A stretch of 64,000 nt of DNA, taken from contig CAYXLI010000004.1 of assembly GCA_964464925.1 (NCBI GenBank), positions 232,404 to 296,403 on the forward strand, given 5' to 3'. A model generated the notes under the pieces. That model was not told the origin of the DNA, searched no databases, and worked only from the letters and a program-made list of their open reading frames with translations. The translations under genes were made by a program, and so were the position numbers. This document shows positions 16,822 through 26,185 of this stretch, in pieces. Positions within the stretch are counted from its first letter, which is position 1. Each line of letters starts with the position of its first letter. The stretch comes from CAYXLI01 sp964464925. Lineage in GTDB: Bacteria > Acidobacteriota > Terriglobia > Bryobacterales > Bryobacteraceae.

Positions 16822-19263
16822 TTACTCAAGCGGCAGCGAGAGGACGTTGCTCTCCCGCCCATTTACCGTGGCTTTGAAGTCGACGGTAGCGGAGCGCGGC
16901 AGGTCTGCCGAGATTCTAAATTTCACGGCATTGATCCCAACGAATCCTGGAGCACCACCGGCAAAGGTGGGCTGAAGTTTCACGCCTCCGACCGTCACTT
17001 CTACAGGGTCTGCCAGAGGAACCACGGGGCTATCGGGCAACGCGAAGCCTTCCAGGACAGGCTGGGCGTACGGTCCGAACCCGGTTCCCAAAACGGAGAC
17101 GACTTCGTTCCGGCGCGCAGGGCTATCGGGGGTCAGCAATGTTCCGTCCTCATGGAATGCCAGCACGTAACCCCGATCCTTGATCTGATTAATGAACAGG
17201 CCAGGCGCGTTGCGAACGGTGGAGAAAGATCCACTGACGTCGGCCAATCCGTCATTTTTCACGACGATCGTATACGTACCGGGCACAAGATCATCCGGGA
17301 GTTTCGCATTGATCTGCTGCGGCGAAACATAGATAAGAGGAAGAGGCCGATCGTTCAACATGACGACAGTGCCTCCGAGCGACTGTGCGAGCGGGCTAGC
17401 GGGCCCGATGAAGAGATCCTTCGCCAGATTCACGCCATAGATGGACACCAGCGATCCGCCGGCAACGAGATTGTCCGGAATGTCCGCAGCCGCATTGCGG
17501 ACTCCTGCGGATGAGATGAACGGAACCTTATCGAACATCGCACGCACGATGCGTGGAGATAACATACGGACGGAACCGATGTGATTCGTCCCCTGGATGT
17601 CGCCTTCGAAGCGGCGGAACTTGTATCCATCGTTCGCAGTCGTGATGACGTTCACCGTGGTATCGGCGGTGTAAAACCCATCCGGCGATTTCGGGCTCAC
17701 GTCCGCGACGCCTGCTTCCGGGGGATCTACGATCACTGTCAGCTTATTCGAGACGACGAAGTTCCCTTTGATGGCCTGGAAATCCTGGCTGAATGTCACA
17801 GTCCGTTCCGCGGGTCCTCCATCCTGCCAGCCCGTGAAGTCGTATCGAGTAACGTCGTTTACCGGGATCGAAGAAGGGACGGAGAGGCGCACGCTCGATC
17901 CAGCCGGGCGGTCGATGGTGCATGGCGAAGCACAATCCGCGCCATCCACTTTCACCACAGCGGCCGGAAGAGTTGTCTGGACGATCGCACGAGGCAGGAG
18001 CTCATACATGGCTACGTAACGCAAACCGCCGGCATTTAGCTGGCTCGGATCCACGGTCACAGTCTGCGATGCGCCGCCGCCGTTCGACCATCCTTTGAAT
18101 GCATATTTGCGGCCACTGGCATCGAACTGCTCGGCAGGAGCAGAGACCGTGTGCTTCGAGTTGTACGCCCAAATGAAGTTCAGGCTCTTGGGAGCCGGAT
18201 CACTGTCCACCTGCAGCGTCAGCGGGACAGGGCTGGTGAGGAAGCTGACGCGCGCACCGGGCACGAAGCGAGCCGTCAGGACATCCATGCCATTGGTCAG
18301 GCTTGGTGTGTATACCGTGTCCTGGCCGCCCCCGAAGTCCCAAGAATCGAAGACCAAATAATCGCCGGTCAAGGTCTGCTGGGGGGATGGAGCACCGATG
18401 ATGTGCTTGCTGTTGTATGCGAAGTCAAAGTCGCCTTTGCACAACGAGCTTAAGCCAGAAAAGCCAGGCACGGGCGCCTGAAAAGGAAGCAATTCGTCAG
18501 ACCGGCAAGGATTCGAGCTTGCGGTTTGCACGCGGGCGCTGTCCACCATCACATCGAGACCGACCGGATCGGTAACGAAACGGGTGCGCTTGGCTTTTTC
18601 AAAAACAGCACCGATCGTGACCGGTCCCTTGATTTCATAGGAACGTTGCGGAGCATCCAGCGGGTCACCGAGGTTGCTGCTCCAACTTTTGAAGACGAAG
18701 CCGGGGAAGGCATAAGCCGCCAGGTTGACGGTGCCGAGATTCACATACGTTGCGCCCATGGTGCTGTAGCACTGGCCGCCGACGAACACAATTCCCTGCC
18801 GGTATTGCCCTGCCGGTACGTCGCCGGGCGCAGCGCACTGGACAGACCCGAGAGGACTACCCTCTACGTCGGACGCAACTTTGACTACGAGGCGGTATAA
18901 AGTGCTGGCGGTCGTTTTATATGAGGTGACCGCCGGATCCACTTGCAACTCTAAATTCAATCCGCTTCCGGCCTGGCCAGATGACGGCGTCCAGCCATTA
19001 CACCCCGAGATATACAAAGGCAGATTGGTCGTGTTCGGATCCGGGGCGCTGCCATTCGGCACACAACTTAGGATGTGCTTGCTGCCCTTCGGCCAATTGA
19101 AGGTCACGTCAGTATCAAATGTCGTGCCGTCCACGAAGAAGCGAGTGCCCGGTGTGTCCGAATAGACGCGCACCTTCACAAGATCCTGTGCGGATACCGG
19201 CCCACTAAGGCCAAACAGGAGAACCACCGCACTGAGCAAAGATAATAAGCCGTAACGAATCAT
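16822..19263 (-). CDS. large secreted TIGR03437-like (Solibacter C-terminal domain) protein
   Basis: An 813-aa exported protein: signal peptide at 1-25 (LLSLLSAVVLLFGLSGPVSA), then several repeat-like beta modules (about 25-570) with recurring W-K-G-S and 'F-x-W-x-x-G' elements resembling InlB B-repeat/PEGA-type modules (FKSWSSNLGDP, FDSWDFGGGQ, FKGWSNGGGA, FTGWQDGGPAE). The C-terminal approximately 230 residues match the TIGR03437 pattern: SSAGVRNAAA, a SIYGVNLA block, YVSPQQINAKLP, NEVVSVLGTGFGPY, PTFAGGAPGFVGINAVKFR. This domain is a hallmark of Solibacter relatives. Function unknown; a cell-surface or secreted adhesive role is inferred from the repeats. Confidence 0.82.
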   Translation of the reverse strand: MIRYGLLSLLSAVVLLFGLSGPVSAQDLVKVRVYSDTPGTRFFVDGTTFDTDVTFNWPKGSKHILSCVPNGSAPDPNTTNLPLYISGCNGWTPSSGQAGSGLNLELQVDPAVTSYKTTASTLYRLVVKVASDVEGSPLGSVQCAAPGDVPAGQYRQGIVFVGGQCYSTMGATYVNLGTVNLAAYAFPGFVFKSWSSNLGDPLDAPQRSYEIKGPVTIGAVFEKAKRTRFVTDPVGLDVMVDSARVQTASSNPCRSDELLPFQAPVPGFSGLSSLCKGDFDFAYNSKHIIGAPSPQQTLTGDYLVFDSWDFGGGQDTVYTPSLTNGMDVLTARFVPGARVSFLTSPVPLTLQVDSDPAPKSLNFIWAYNSKHTVSAPAEQFDASGRKYAFKGWSNGGGASQTVTVDPSQLNAGGLRYVAMYELLPRAIVQTTLPAAVVKVDGADCASPCTIDRPAGSSVRLSVPSSIPVNDVTRYDFTGWQDGGPAERTVTFSQDFQAIKGNFVVSNKLTVIVDPPEAGVADVSPKSPDGFYTADTTVNVITTANDGYKFRRFEGDIQGTNHIGSVRMLSPRIVRAMFDKVPFISSAGVRNAAADIPDNLVAGGSLVSIYGVNLAKDLFIGPASPLAQSLGGTVVMLNDRPLPLIYVSPQQINAKLPDDLVPGTYTIVVKNDGLADVSGSFSTVRNAPGLFINQIKDRGYVLAFHEDGTLLTPDSPARRNEVVSVLGTGFGPYAQPVLEGFALPDSPVVPLADPVEVTVGGVKLQPTFAGGAPGFVGINAVKFRISADLPRSATVDFKATVNGRESNVLSLPLE

Positions 19264-19482
19264 TTCGTCAGATCCACTTTCCGGGGTTGCCGGTAACGAT
19301 CAGCTACACACCGACCCAAGAGGTGTAATCGACAGCGCTCAACCTAATCTTTAGCCTGGATCTGGTACTCCAAAGCCTTACGGACCAAGGCCCTCCACGG
19401 CTGTTCCACTGAGCATATGCTCGGTGCAACACCGTAGGAGCCATCTATCAGTCCTCTGCGCTACAATGCCAACGAGTGCGCG

Positions 19483-20160
19483 ATGTACCGATTCCTCGCA
19501 ACGCTAATGTTTCCGGTGCTGATTCTTGCAGCCGAACACCAACGAGGGCCGGTGACTCAAGGAAACGACATCGTTCAGATTACGGCCGAACCGGTTCTGG
19601 ACCAGAGTGAGGTTACCAAACTCCTCAGCGCCGATCCCGGATACCCCCTAATTGTTGTCCAGGTGAAGTTTGCGCCCAAGGCGGAGAATAAAGTTCAGAT
19701 CTGGCATGATGACTTCACTCTCATCTCAGCCCGGGATGGGCAGCGTTCGCAGCCACTCGAACCGGGGCAGCTCGCCGGCAAAGGATCCATTGCTGTCTCA
19801 CAGCAGCGCCGTGCACTGGGAGGCACGATGGGAGATTCGCGCGGGCCGGTTTGGGGCGGAATCCCAGGCACGGGAGGATCTCCGCAGCGGATGCCTGGGC
19901 AGGGGGCCGGCGGTGTGGGCAACGCGACCAGCTCCACGACGGAAACCAGCGCAAAAGTAAACAACGGCTCAGGCGAGAAGGATAACCCGCTGCTCAATGT
20001 GCTCAAAGCGAAGATCCTACCCGAAGTTGAAACCAACGATTCCGTATCCGGCCTGCTCTACTTTCTGATCGACGGCAAGCTGCCGAAAGCCAAAGACTTG
20101 ACGCTGATCTATAAGAGTCCGGCCGGCCGGGTCATCATTGAATTCGATCCTAAAAAATAA
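19483..20160 (+). CDS. secreted protein of unknown function
   Basis: A 225-aa protein with a short signal peptide (FLATLMFPVLILAAE, residues 4-17). A beta-rich N-terminal half (about 25-110) includes PLIVVQVKFAPKAENKVQIW and is followed by a glycine/serine/proline-rich disordered stretch (about 115-170). The C-terminal beta segment ends in LIYKSPAGRVIIEFDPK. I do not recognise a family. A TACAAT box at 19462-19467 is a possible -10. Its TAA at 20158-20160 directly abuts the ATG of the PLP-enzyme gene, so they form an operon. Confidence 0.65.
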   Translation: MYRFLATLMFPVLILAAEHQRGPVTQGNDIVQITAEPVLDQSEVTKLLSADPGYPLIVVQVKFAPKAENKVQIWHDDFTLISARDGQRSQPLEPGQLAGKGSIAVSQQRRALGGTMGDSRGPVWGGIPGTGGSPQRMPGQGAGGVGNATSSTTETSAKVNNGSGEKDNPLLNVLKAKILPEVETNDSVSGLLYFLIDGKLPKAKDLTLIYKSPAGRVIIEFDPKK

Positions 20161-21237
20161 ATGCATCTTTCCGAATTGGAAACGCCAGCTTTGGTCATTG
20201 ACCTTGACATCATGGAGCGGAATCTGGCGCGTATGGCCGCATACGCCAGCCGCTACAAACTGCGCCTTCGGCCTCATACGAAGACACACAAGATCCCGGC
20301 ACTCGGCCGGCTTCAGCTCGATCTCGGCGCGGCCGGACTAACCGTCGCCAAGGTCGGAGAGGCGGAGGTGATGCTGAATGCCGACCCGCCGGACCTGCTT
20401 GTGGCCTATCCAGTCATCGGCCAGAGCAAGCTCGAACGGCTCAGCAAGATTGCCGGCGAAATTCCGGTGACGGTGTCTCTGGATAGCGAAGACGCCGCAA
20501 AAGGGCTTTCAGCCGCGGCGCAGTCCCAAATTGGAGTGCTGGTTGAGGTGGACGTCGGTTTGCACCGCGTAGGGCTTACGGCGGGTGATGATGTGGTGTC
20601 GCTCGCAAAGACCGTGGATCGGCTCCCAAACCTGCGATTCCGGGGGATTGCGTTTTATCCGGGTCACATTAAGAAGCTCGACGAGGGAGCACCCGCCGCG
20701 CTTCGTGCTGTCGGGGACACGATACAGGATCTGACCGGGCGTCTGGCGAAGGCCGGCCTCGAGACCGAAATTGTGAGCGGCGGGTCCACACCGACCATGT
20801 ATTCCTCGCATGAGGTTTCCGGCATGAATGAGATCCGCCCGGGCACCTATATCTTCAATGACTGGAATACCGTGCTGTGCGGAGCCTGCTCCCTGGACGA
20901 TTGCGCAGCATCTATCCATACGACCGTGGTTTCGACCGCAGTCGGCGGACAGGTGATCATCGACGGCGGCTCGAAAACGTTCAGTTCGGATCGTCCGGTG
21001 ACCTCCGGCGAGCCGACTTTCGGCTATCTGCCGGACCTGCCTGAGGCCCGTTTCCTGAAGATGAACGAGGAGCACGGATTCATCGAGACCGATCGCAAGT
21101 TTCACATCGGCGACCGGATTCGCGTCGTCCCCAACCACATTTGCGTGGCGATGAATCTACATGAACGCGTATATGGCTTGCGGGATGGTGAGGTGGAACA
21201 CGTCTGGCGGGTGGAGGGGCGCGGCAAACTACAGTAA
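20161..21237 (+). CDS. D-threonine aldolase / D-serine dehydratase-like PLP enzyme
   Basis: A 358-aa cytoplasmic enzyme with the alanine-racemase-type TIM barrel of the DSD1/D-threonine aldolase family. It opens LVIDLDIMERNLARMAAYA. The PLP lysine lies in RPHTKTHKIP at about residues 39-48. Further family blocks are EVDVGLHRVGL at about 135, GIAFYPGHIK at about 163, VSGGSTPTMYSS at about 202 and RPGTYIFNDW at about 224. The C-terminal barrel carries the likely metal ligands H and C in RVVPNHICVAMNLHE at about 322, as in metal-dependent D-threonine aldolases and D-serine dehydratases. It probably degrades a D-beta-hydroxy amino acid; the exact substrate is open. Confidence 0.85.
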   Translation: MHLSELETPALVIDLDIMERNLARMAAYASRYKLRLRPHTKTHKIPALGRLQLDLGAAGLTVAKVGEAEVMLNADPPDLLVAYPVIGQSKLERLSKIAGEIPVTVSLDSEDAAKGLSAAAQSQIGVLVEVDVGLHRVGLTAGDDVVSLAKTVDRLPNLRFRGIAFYPGHIKKLDEGAPAALRAVGDTIQDLTGRLAKAGLETEIVSGGSTPTMYSSHEVSGMNEIRPGTYIFNDWNTVLCGACSLDDCAASIHTTVVSTAVGGQVIIDGGSKTFSSDRPVTSGEPTFGYLPDLPEARFLKMNEEHGFIETDRKFHIGDRIRVVPNHICVAMNLHERVYGLRDGEVEHVWRVEGRGKLQ

Positions 21238-21271
21238 ATACGTGCGCAGTCACAAAACCAACATTATTCTG

Positions 21272-21300
21272 TTACACATTTGTAATGTGTGGTGTATACT
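21272..21300 (+). promoter_or_regulatory. promoter with overlapping operator dyad before the HExxH gene
   Basis: A candidate -35 TTACAC (21272-21277) and -10 TATACT (21295-21300) have a 17-base spacer. Perfect dyads TTACA-CATT-TGTAA (21272-21285) and ACACATT-TGT-AATGTGT (21274-21290) overlap the -35 and spacer, as expected of a repressor site. The regulator is unknown; BlaI/CopY-type boxes look broadly similar but have different spacing. Confidence 0.5.
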
Positions 21301-21329
21301 GATGCCACCGCTTCGAGCGGCAGGCTGCC

Positions 21330-21857
21330 ATGCGCACGTTAGTGGTGCTGACTCTGTTCTCGATCTCTTCGCTGTTCCTCAGAGCCGAGGAAGTCACCAT
21401 CGTTGCGCACATGTCAGGATTCACGCCACAGGTTGACTTTGCCCTGCTGCGGGGAGCGCAGATACGAGCGGCAGAGATCCTACAAACCTCGGGAGTGAGT
21501 CTGGAATGGCGCCGCGGCAAGGTCGCCTCCTGCCAAGCGGGGGGGGCTGCTTCTGAGGTGGTGCTTCCGGTCGAGATTCTCCCGTTTGCACCGGAATCCG
21601 CCAGCCCTACGGCTCTCGCCGCGACGGTAATTGAGCCTTGCGGGCCGATCATCCGACTCTATTGGGACCGTCTATCCAGGCTTAGACAGACTTGGCAATG
21701 TATAGACCGATCGGTGCTGGCGCATGTGCTGGCGCACGAGATTACGCACGCGCTACAAGGGCCGAAAGATCACGATGACAGCGGACTGATGAAGGCGATG
21801 TGGACCCGGGCAGATTTCCTGAAGATGGGAGCGGCTGGACTTCCGGTCGCGAAGTAG
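21330..21857 (+). CDS. small secreted protein with an HExxH metalloprotease-like motif
   Basis: A 175-aa protein with a signal peptide (VVLTLFSISSLFLRAE, residues about 4-19). The LAHEITHALQG motif at about residue 137 is the zinc-binding HExxH helix of zincin peptidases. The DHDDSGLMKAMW stretch about 15 residues later contains an H/D and a Met-turn-like methionine, as in metzincin-type or archaemetzincin-like sites, though this is only suggestive. The rest of the domain is not recognised. A promoter with an operator-like dyad lies directly upstream. Either a minimal peptidase or an inactive relative is possible. Confidence 0.65.
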   Translation: MRTLVVLTLFSISSLFLRAEEVTIVAHMSGFTPQVDFALLRGAQIRAAEILQTSGVSLEWRRGKVASCQAGGAASEVVLPVEILPFAPESASPTALAATVIEPCGPIIRLYWDRLSRLRQTWQCIDRSVLAHVLAHEITHALQGPKDHDDSGLMKAMWTRADFLKMGAAGLPVAK

Positions 21858-21867
21858 AGATGCAGAA

Positions 21868-21895
21868 CGGGAGCATGGCGTTCGCCATCCTCCCG
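21868..21895. terminator. bidirectional terminator hairpin
   Basis: CGGGAG-c-ATGGCG and CGCCAT-c-CTCCCG pair around a TT turn. It lies between convergent genes. The stem is strong, with no T-tract. Confidence 0.6.
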
Positions 21896-21912
21896 TCCAT
21901 TCGAGAGGAAAA

Positions 21913-22209
21913 CTACATCTTGACGCTGTCGACGGAGAGGGTGTCTCCTTCGAGTTTGCCAGTAACGGTCACCTTGTGACCGAGGTGATCGGCCACCTTG
22001 TCCTGATCGGCGATATTCAGAACTTTGCCGTCAGACGTCACTAACACAGCCTTCGCACCGCCCTTGACACAGCCCTTCACGCAGGCCTGAGACTTCTCAG
22101 AGGCGTCAAGGTGCTTGGCGGCACACTTGGAATCGGAAATCGTGCCTGTCCACTCGCCGCCGAACGCGGCCACTGCGAACAACGAAGTAGCAAATAGAAT
22201 TTTCTTCAC
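21913..22209 (-). CDS. small secreted cysteine-containing protein (DUF5818-like OB/β-barrel type)
   Basis: A 98-aa exported protein: signal peptide ILFATSLFAVAAFGGE, then EWTGTISDSKCAAKH, SQACVKGCVKGGAKAVLV and a GHKVTVTGKLEGDTLSVDSVK ending. Three cysteines (about 27, 41 and 45) may bind metal or form disulfides. The GTG at 22209 is chosen because AAGGAGAG lies five bases before it and it starts the signal peptide directly; upstream codons read as noise. Such small proteins are common in Acidobacteria and are uncharacterised. The family label is a recollection of similar proteins, not a search result. Confidence 0.7.
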   Translation of the reverse strand: MKKILFATSLFAVAAFGGEWTGTISDSKCAAKHLDASEKSQACVKGCVKGGAKAVLVTSDGKVLNIADQDKVADHLGHKVTVTGKLEGDTLSVDSVKM

Positions 22210-22318
22210 TGCGACTCTCCTTTGTAATACCGAACGATGCTGCCTCACCCGCAACCTACAAGGTTAACGCCTAGTACTATAACGCGAACTTGAATAGGCA
22301 CGCAAGGTGGCCAATCAG

Positions 22319-23701
22319 TTATACGATGCCCGATGAAAAACGGATGGCGCCGAAAAGATTTCCTTGTCCAAGAATGCATTGCGGATCAAGGCGCTGTTTG
22401 ACCCGGAGCATCGCCTCGATCTCTTCCCGGCAATACTGGATTTCGAGCAGATGGGACTTGCGCTTCCCTAAGCCGTGTTCAGCCGCAACCGTACCGCCGA
22501 ACGCGACCGCCTGCCGGGCCATGCCGGTGATGAGAGCCTTGGCCAGTTCCGCCTCCTGCTCGTCTTTTGGCAGAATGTTCACGTGCACGTGCGCATCTCC
22601 GACGTGGCCGAAGATTACGTATTGTCCCGGAAATACCGGATCGAGGGTACGCCGGTAATAGGCCATCATTTCCTGATTCCGGTCTAGGGGTACGGCAAAA
22701 TCCGTTCCCATCTTCATAAGGCCACGTTGCCGAACCGTGGTGTTGACCGCCTCGGGCAGAGCATGGCGGAAACGGCGGAAACGGTCCCGGTCCGTGTCGC
22801 TGGCCGCGAACCAGGATTGTTCTGTCATCGCACCGGCTTCTTCCAGGCGATCGATCCAGGCGTCGAGTTCGGCGTCGTCCAACAGTTCCTGCTCGATCAG
22901 GAGCGCGGCCTGCGCCTCAGGAGGAATATCGTCGTACTTCTCGCGCAGTAGCAGGAGCGAACCGTGGTCGAAATACTCGAGCATACGCAGCCTGGGAACA
23001 GCACGCCACGCATCAACTGCGGCGAGTGCGGCATCTTCAGAAGAGAAAAAGCAGACTCCTCCCATGACCTCTTTGGGTGTCTTCACGAGGTGAAGCGTCG
23101 CTTCGGTGACCGCAGCCAGCGTTCCTTCAGACCCGATAAAGAGGTCTACCCAGTCCATTCCCGGCTCGAGCGGGAACCCGCAGGAGTTCTTGGTAGTGCG
23201 AGGACGGCGGATGGGATCGACCGGGAAGTCGATCTTGTCGCCACGCCTGAACGTGCGGGCGGTGCCATCGGCGAACACCACACGAAGCGCATTGACGTGC
23301 CGCCGCGTGTCTCCGCACCGGAAGCCACGCGAGCCGCTGGCGTTGGTCGCCACAGTTCCACCCACAGACGCACCTTGCTCCGTTGGATCGGGAGCATAGA
23401 AGAAGCCCTTTTTCGCCACAGCGGCCTGCAACTCGTTTAGAAGGATTCCCGCGCCAGCCTGCACCTCACGTTTCTCCGAATCGATCTGAAGAGTCCGGAA
23501 TTTCTCCAAAGACACGATCCAACCGCCTTTGGGGACGCGTCCGCCTGCTACACCAGTACCGGCACCGGCGATGGTCACTGCGGTATTCGCCTGGCTGGCT
23601 TCGCGAAGGATGTCCTGCAGTTCAACCTCATTCGCAGGTAGGAAAAGCCGGTCCGCATGGCCCTGGTAGCCGCTGGCGTCTTCAAGATATGCGGAATTCA
23701 C
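22319..23701 (-). CDS. FAD-binding oxidase (GlcD / D-lactate dehydrogenase family)
   Basis: A 460-aa FAD-linked oxidoreductase of the PCMH/VAO type, oxidising 2-hydroxy acids such as glycolate or D-lactate. The FAD-binding half shows VTIAGAGTGVAGGRVP at about 42 and PDPTEQGASVGGTVATNASG at about 105-125. The C-terminal oxidase domain ends with AAEHGLGKRKS at about 410 and the LDPQCILGQGNLF closing motif. Length is typical of GlcD. It is the last gene of a minus-strand operon, four bases after the RNase J stop. No GlcE/GlcF partner is adjacent. Substrate cannot be fixed from sequence. Confidence 0.88.
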   Translation of the reverse strand: MNSAYLEDASGYQGHADRLFLPANEVELQDILREASQANTAVTIAGAGTGVAGGRVPKGGWIVSLEKFRTLQIDSEKREVQAGAGILLNELQAAVAKKGFFYAPDPTEQGASVGGTVATNASGSRGFRCGDTRRHVNALRVVFADGTARTFRRGDKIDFPVDPIRRPRTTKNSCGFPLEPGMDWVDLFIGSEGTLAAVTEATLHLVKTPKEVMGGVCFFSSEDAALAAVDAWRAVPRLRMLEYFDHGSLLLLREKYDDIPPEAQAALLIEQELLDDAELDAWIDRLEEAGAMTEQSWFAASDTDRDRFRRFRHALPEAVNTTVRQRGLMKMGTDFAVPLDRNQEMMAYYRRTLDPVFPGQYVIFGHVGDAHVHVNILPKDEQEAELAKALITGMARQAVAFGGTVAAEHGLGKRKSHLLEIQYCREEIEAMLRVKQRLDPQCILGQGNLFGAIRFSSGIV

Positions 23702-23705
23702 GCCG

Positions 23706-25376
23706 TCAGACCTCCAGGATGACCGGCATAATCAGTGGGCGCCGCTGCGTCTGCTTATTGATGAAACGCTTCAGGTCCGCACGGATCTTCTCCTGCATCA
23801 CGCCCCAGTCGGTGCGCTCCTCTTCGTTCGAGGTTTCGAGCGTCCTCAGAACAATTGTGCGCGCCTCAGCCATCATCGCTGCGCTGTCCTCCAGGGAAAC
23901 GAATCCGCGCGAGACGATCTCCGGCAGTCCTTCGCTCTTGCCGGTGTGTTTGTCGATGGCAATGATGGGAATCACGAAGCCATCCTCGGAGAGATGGCGG
24001 CGATCCCGAATCACCATATCCTCGACGACTTCGTCGAGCGAACCGGAGTCGATACAGACTCGCCCAACCGTAACGCGATCACCGTGCCGGGCACCCAAGT
24101 GATCGATCTCCAACGTTTCGCCCGTCTCGAGGACGAACGATCTTTCCAGGCCCGCATTGATCAGGTGCGACGCCATGGAAGCGTGCTTCGCCAACTGCCG
24201 GTACTCGCCGTGGATTGGCAGGAAGAAGCGCGGCCGCACCAGGTTCAAAATGAGCTTGAGTTCTTCCGCACTCGCATGGCCGGAGACGTGTACCGGCGGG
24301 TTCATGGAGCCATATACGAGATCGGCTCCGCGCTTGGCCACATGGTTCATCATCCGGTAGATTGCCTTTTCATTACCCGGGATGATGCGCGAGCTCAGCA
24401 CCACGGTGTCGCCGCGCTCGATGGAAAGATGCTTGTGATTGTCGACAGCGACACGCGACATGGCCGACATCGGCTCGCCCTGGGTCCCGGAGACCACAAC
24501 GGTTACTTTCCCGGGAGCGGCAGTCATGATGTCCTGCGGGCGGAGAAGAATCGAATCGGGAATATCGAGCAGACCGAGGTTATGCGCGATTTCGGTGGTG
24601 TTGTTCATGCTCCGGCCCAGGAAAGCGACCTTACGGCCAAACTCCGCCGAGATGTCCAGAATCTGTTGGAGCCGATGAATGGATGAGCTGAAGCACGAGA
24701 TCACGATACGCCGGTCCGCGCGGTTAAAGATGTCCTCCAGGCGGGGCCGGACAGCGCGTTCGCTCTCCGTATACCCTGGCCGGTCGACGTTCGTCGAATC
24801 GGACATCAACAGCAGTACGCCGCGTTTCCCGTAGTCGGCAAGAGTATGGAGGTCGAACAGTTCGTTATCCGTGGGAGTCGGATCGACCTTGAAATCCCCG
24901 GTGTGAATAATGACGCCCAGCGGCGTGGTGATCGCGAGCGCCACCGAACTGACAATCGAGTGGGTGACATTGATGAATTCCACGACGAACGGGCCGATGG
25001 AGACGCGATCGCCCGGATGCGCTTCATTGAGTTGTGCATCCTTTCTAAGATCGTGTTCCTCCAGCCGCCGTTCGGCCAGGGCCAGAGTGAAAGGAGTCCC
25101 GTAAACAGGGATGTTCATCTGCGCCAGCAGGAACGGCAGAGCGCCGATGTGGTCTTCATGCCCATGGGTCAGCACGAGCGCGCGTACCATTTCGCGATGC
25201 TGTTCCAGGTAGGAGAAGTCTGGAGTAACGATGTCGACGCCGAGCAACTCGGCTTCCGGGAACATCATGCCCGCATCGACCACGATGATGTCATCGCCAT
25301 ACCGCAGGGCCATGGAGTTCATACCGAACTCGCCGAGGCCGCCAAGCGGGATGACTTGCAGCTTGCTATCCGCCAT
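23706..25376 (-). CDS. rnj: ribonuclease J (metallo-beta-lactamase/beta-CASP RNase)
   Basis: A 556-aa cytoplasmic RNase with 5'-3' exo- and endonuclease activity in mRNA and rRNA maturation. The start MADSKLQVIPLGGLGEFGMN is the family N-terminus; a TTG seven codons upstream is an alternative. The zinc-binding THGHEDHIGALPF motif lies at about residue 70, HTGDFKVDPTP at about 155, and the beta-CASP SGTQGEPMSAMSR at about 300. HVSGHASAEELKL and FFLPIHGEYRQL at about 355-385 supply the remaining metal ligands. A C-terminal domain follows from about 445. It sits between SDR and GlcD genes with gaps of 14 and 4 bases. Confidence 0.93.
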   Translation of the reverse strand: MADSKLQVIPLGGLGEFGMNSMALRYGDDIIVVDAGMMFPEAELLGVDIVTPDFSYLEQHREMVRALVLTHGHEDHIGALPFLLAQMNIPVYGTPFTLALAERRLEEHDLRKDAQLNEAHPGDRVSIGPFVVEFINVTHSIVSSVALAITTPLGVIIHTGDFKVDPTPTDNELFDLHTLADYGKRGVLLLMSDSTNVDRPGYTESERAVRPRLEDIFNRADRRIVISCFSSSIHRLQQILDISAEFGRKVAFLGRSMNNTTEIAHNLGLLDIPDSILLRPQDIMTAAPGKVTVVVSGTQGEPMSAMSRVAVDNHKHLSIERGDTVVLSSRIIPGNEKAIYRMMNHVAKRGADLVYGSMNPPVHVSGHASAEELKLILNLVRPRFFLPIHGEYRQLAKHASMASHLINAGLERSFVLETGETLEIDHLGARHGDRVTVGRVCIDSGSLDEVVEDMVIRDRRHLSEDGFVIPIIAIDKHTGKSEGLPEIVSRGFVSLEDSAAMMAEARTIVLRTLETSNEEERTDWGVMQEKIRADLKRFINKQTQRRPLIMPVILEV

Positions 25377-25390
25377 ATCGAAATCTAAGG

Positions 25391-26185
25391 TTAGCAAGGG
25401 GGGCGGAACGGTGGAGGTTGTCGCCCGTCAGTATCCGTGAAGCCGTAGGTTCGGGCGAGATCCCCCGCGGTCAATGTCTGCCCAGTGTAGCGCATCACAT
25501 CAGCATCCGCAGCAAGATGCGCCACGGCCCTGCCGATATATTCGGGAGACTCGGTCGCGCTCAGATCGAACGGGTGAGCCGCGTGCGCAGCCATTACGCG
25601 CTCCGTCCGGACGAACCCGGGAGCGAGCGACAAGCAAGCAATGCGTTTCTGCTTGAGCTCCTCAGCCATTCCCCAGGCCATACGAATCACCGCACTCTTC
25701 ACTACGTCGTAATACAAATTCCGGAGATATTGTCCGTCCAACCACGCAACGGTATTCACGACGAGGCCTGGCGCATTCGCGAACATTTTAGGAACCGCGT
25801 ACCGGCTGGTGACGAAATGGGCGCGCAGGCCGCGCTGGAACATCGCTTCCCAATCCCCGGTCCCGAGTTTCCAGAAAGGATCCATCGACAGTCCCATGGA
25901 GTGCGCTTCGTACCCGCCCCATACGTTGTTCACCAGGATGTGCAGACGATCGATAGAGTCGATTGCGTTCTGCACCTGGGAATCCTGCGTATGATCGCAT
26001 TGCAGAACAATGCCCCGCCCTCCGCGCCCCGTGATCTCGGCTGCTGCCTTGTCGAGCAGCACCCGGTTCCGGCCGGTGATATAGACAGTCGCGCCAGCGT
26101 CGCCAAGTGCGAGACCGATCCCTCTGCCGACGCCCTGCGATGCGCCGGTAACCAGAGCGACCCGGTTCCGCAGGTCCGGCATCAA
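25391..26185 (-). CDS. short-chain dehydrogenase/reductase
   Basis: A 264-aa NAD(P)-dependent oxidoreductase with a Rossmann fold. The nucleotide-binding VTGASQGVGRGIG is at about residues 13-25. The LVNNVWGG block (NNAG equivalent) is at about 85. The catalytic YYDVVKSAV (Y-x3-K) is at about 160, though the usual catalytic serine region reads VVNTVAW, without an evident Ser at the canonical place. The substrate is unknown. Its ATG overlaps the DUF4337 stop (ATGA) and RNase J follows, so it belongs to the PBP1-DUF4337-SDR-rnj-glcD operon. Confidence 0.88.
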   Translation of the reverse strand: MMPDLRNRVALVTGASQGVGRGIGLALGDAGATVYITGRNRVLLDKAAAEITGRGGRGIVLQCDHTQDSQVQNAIDSIDRLHILVNNVWGGYEAHSMGLSMDPFWKLGTGDWEAMFQRGLRAHFVTSRYAVPKMFANAPGLVVNTVAWLDGQYLRNLYYDVVKSAVIRMAWGMAEELKQKRIACLSLAPGFVRTERVMAAHAAHPFDLSATESPEYIGRAVAHLAADADVMRYTGQTLTAGDLARTYGFTDTDGRQPPPFRPPC

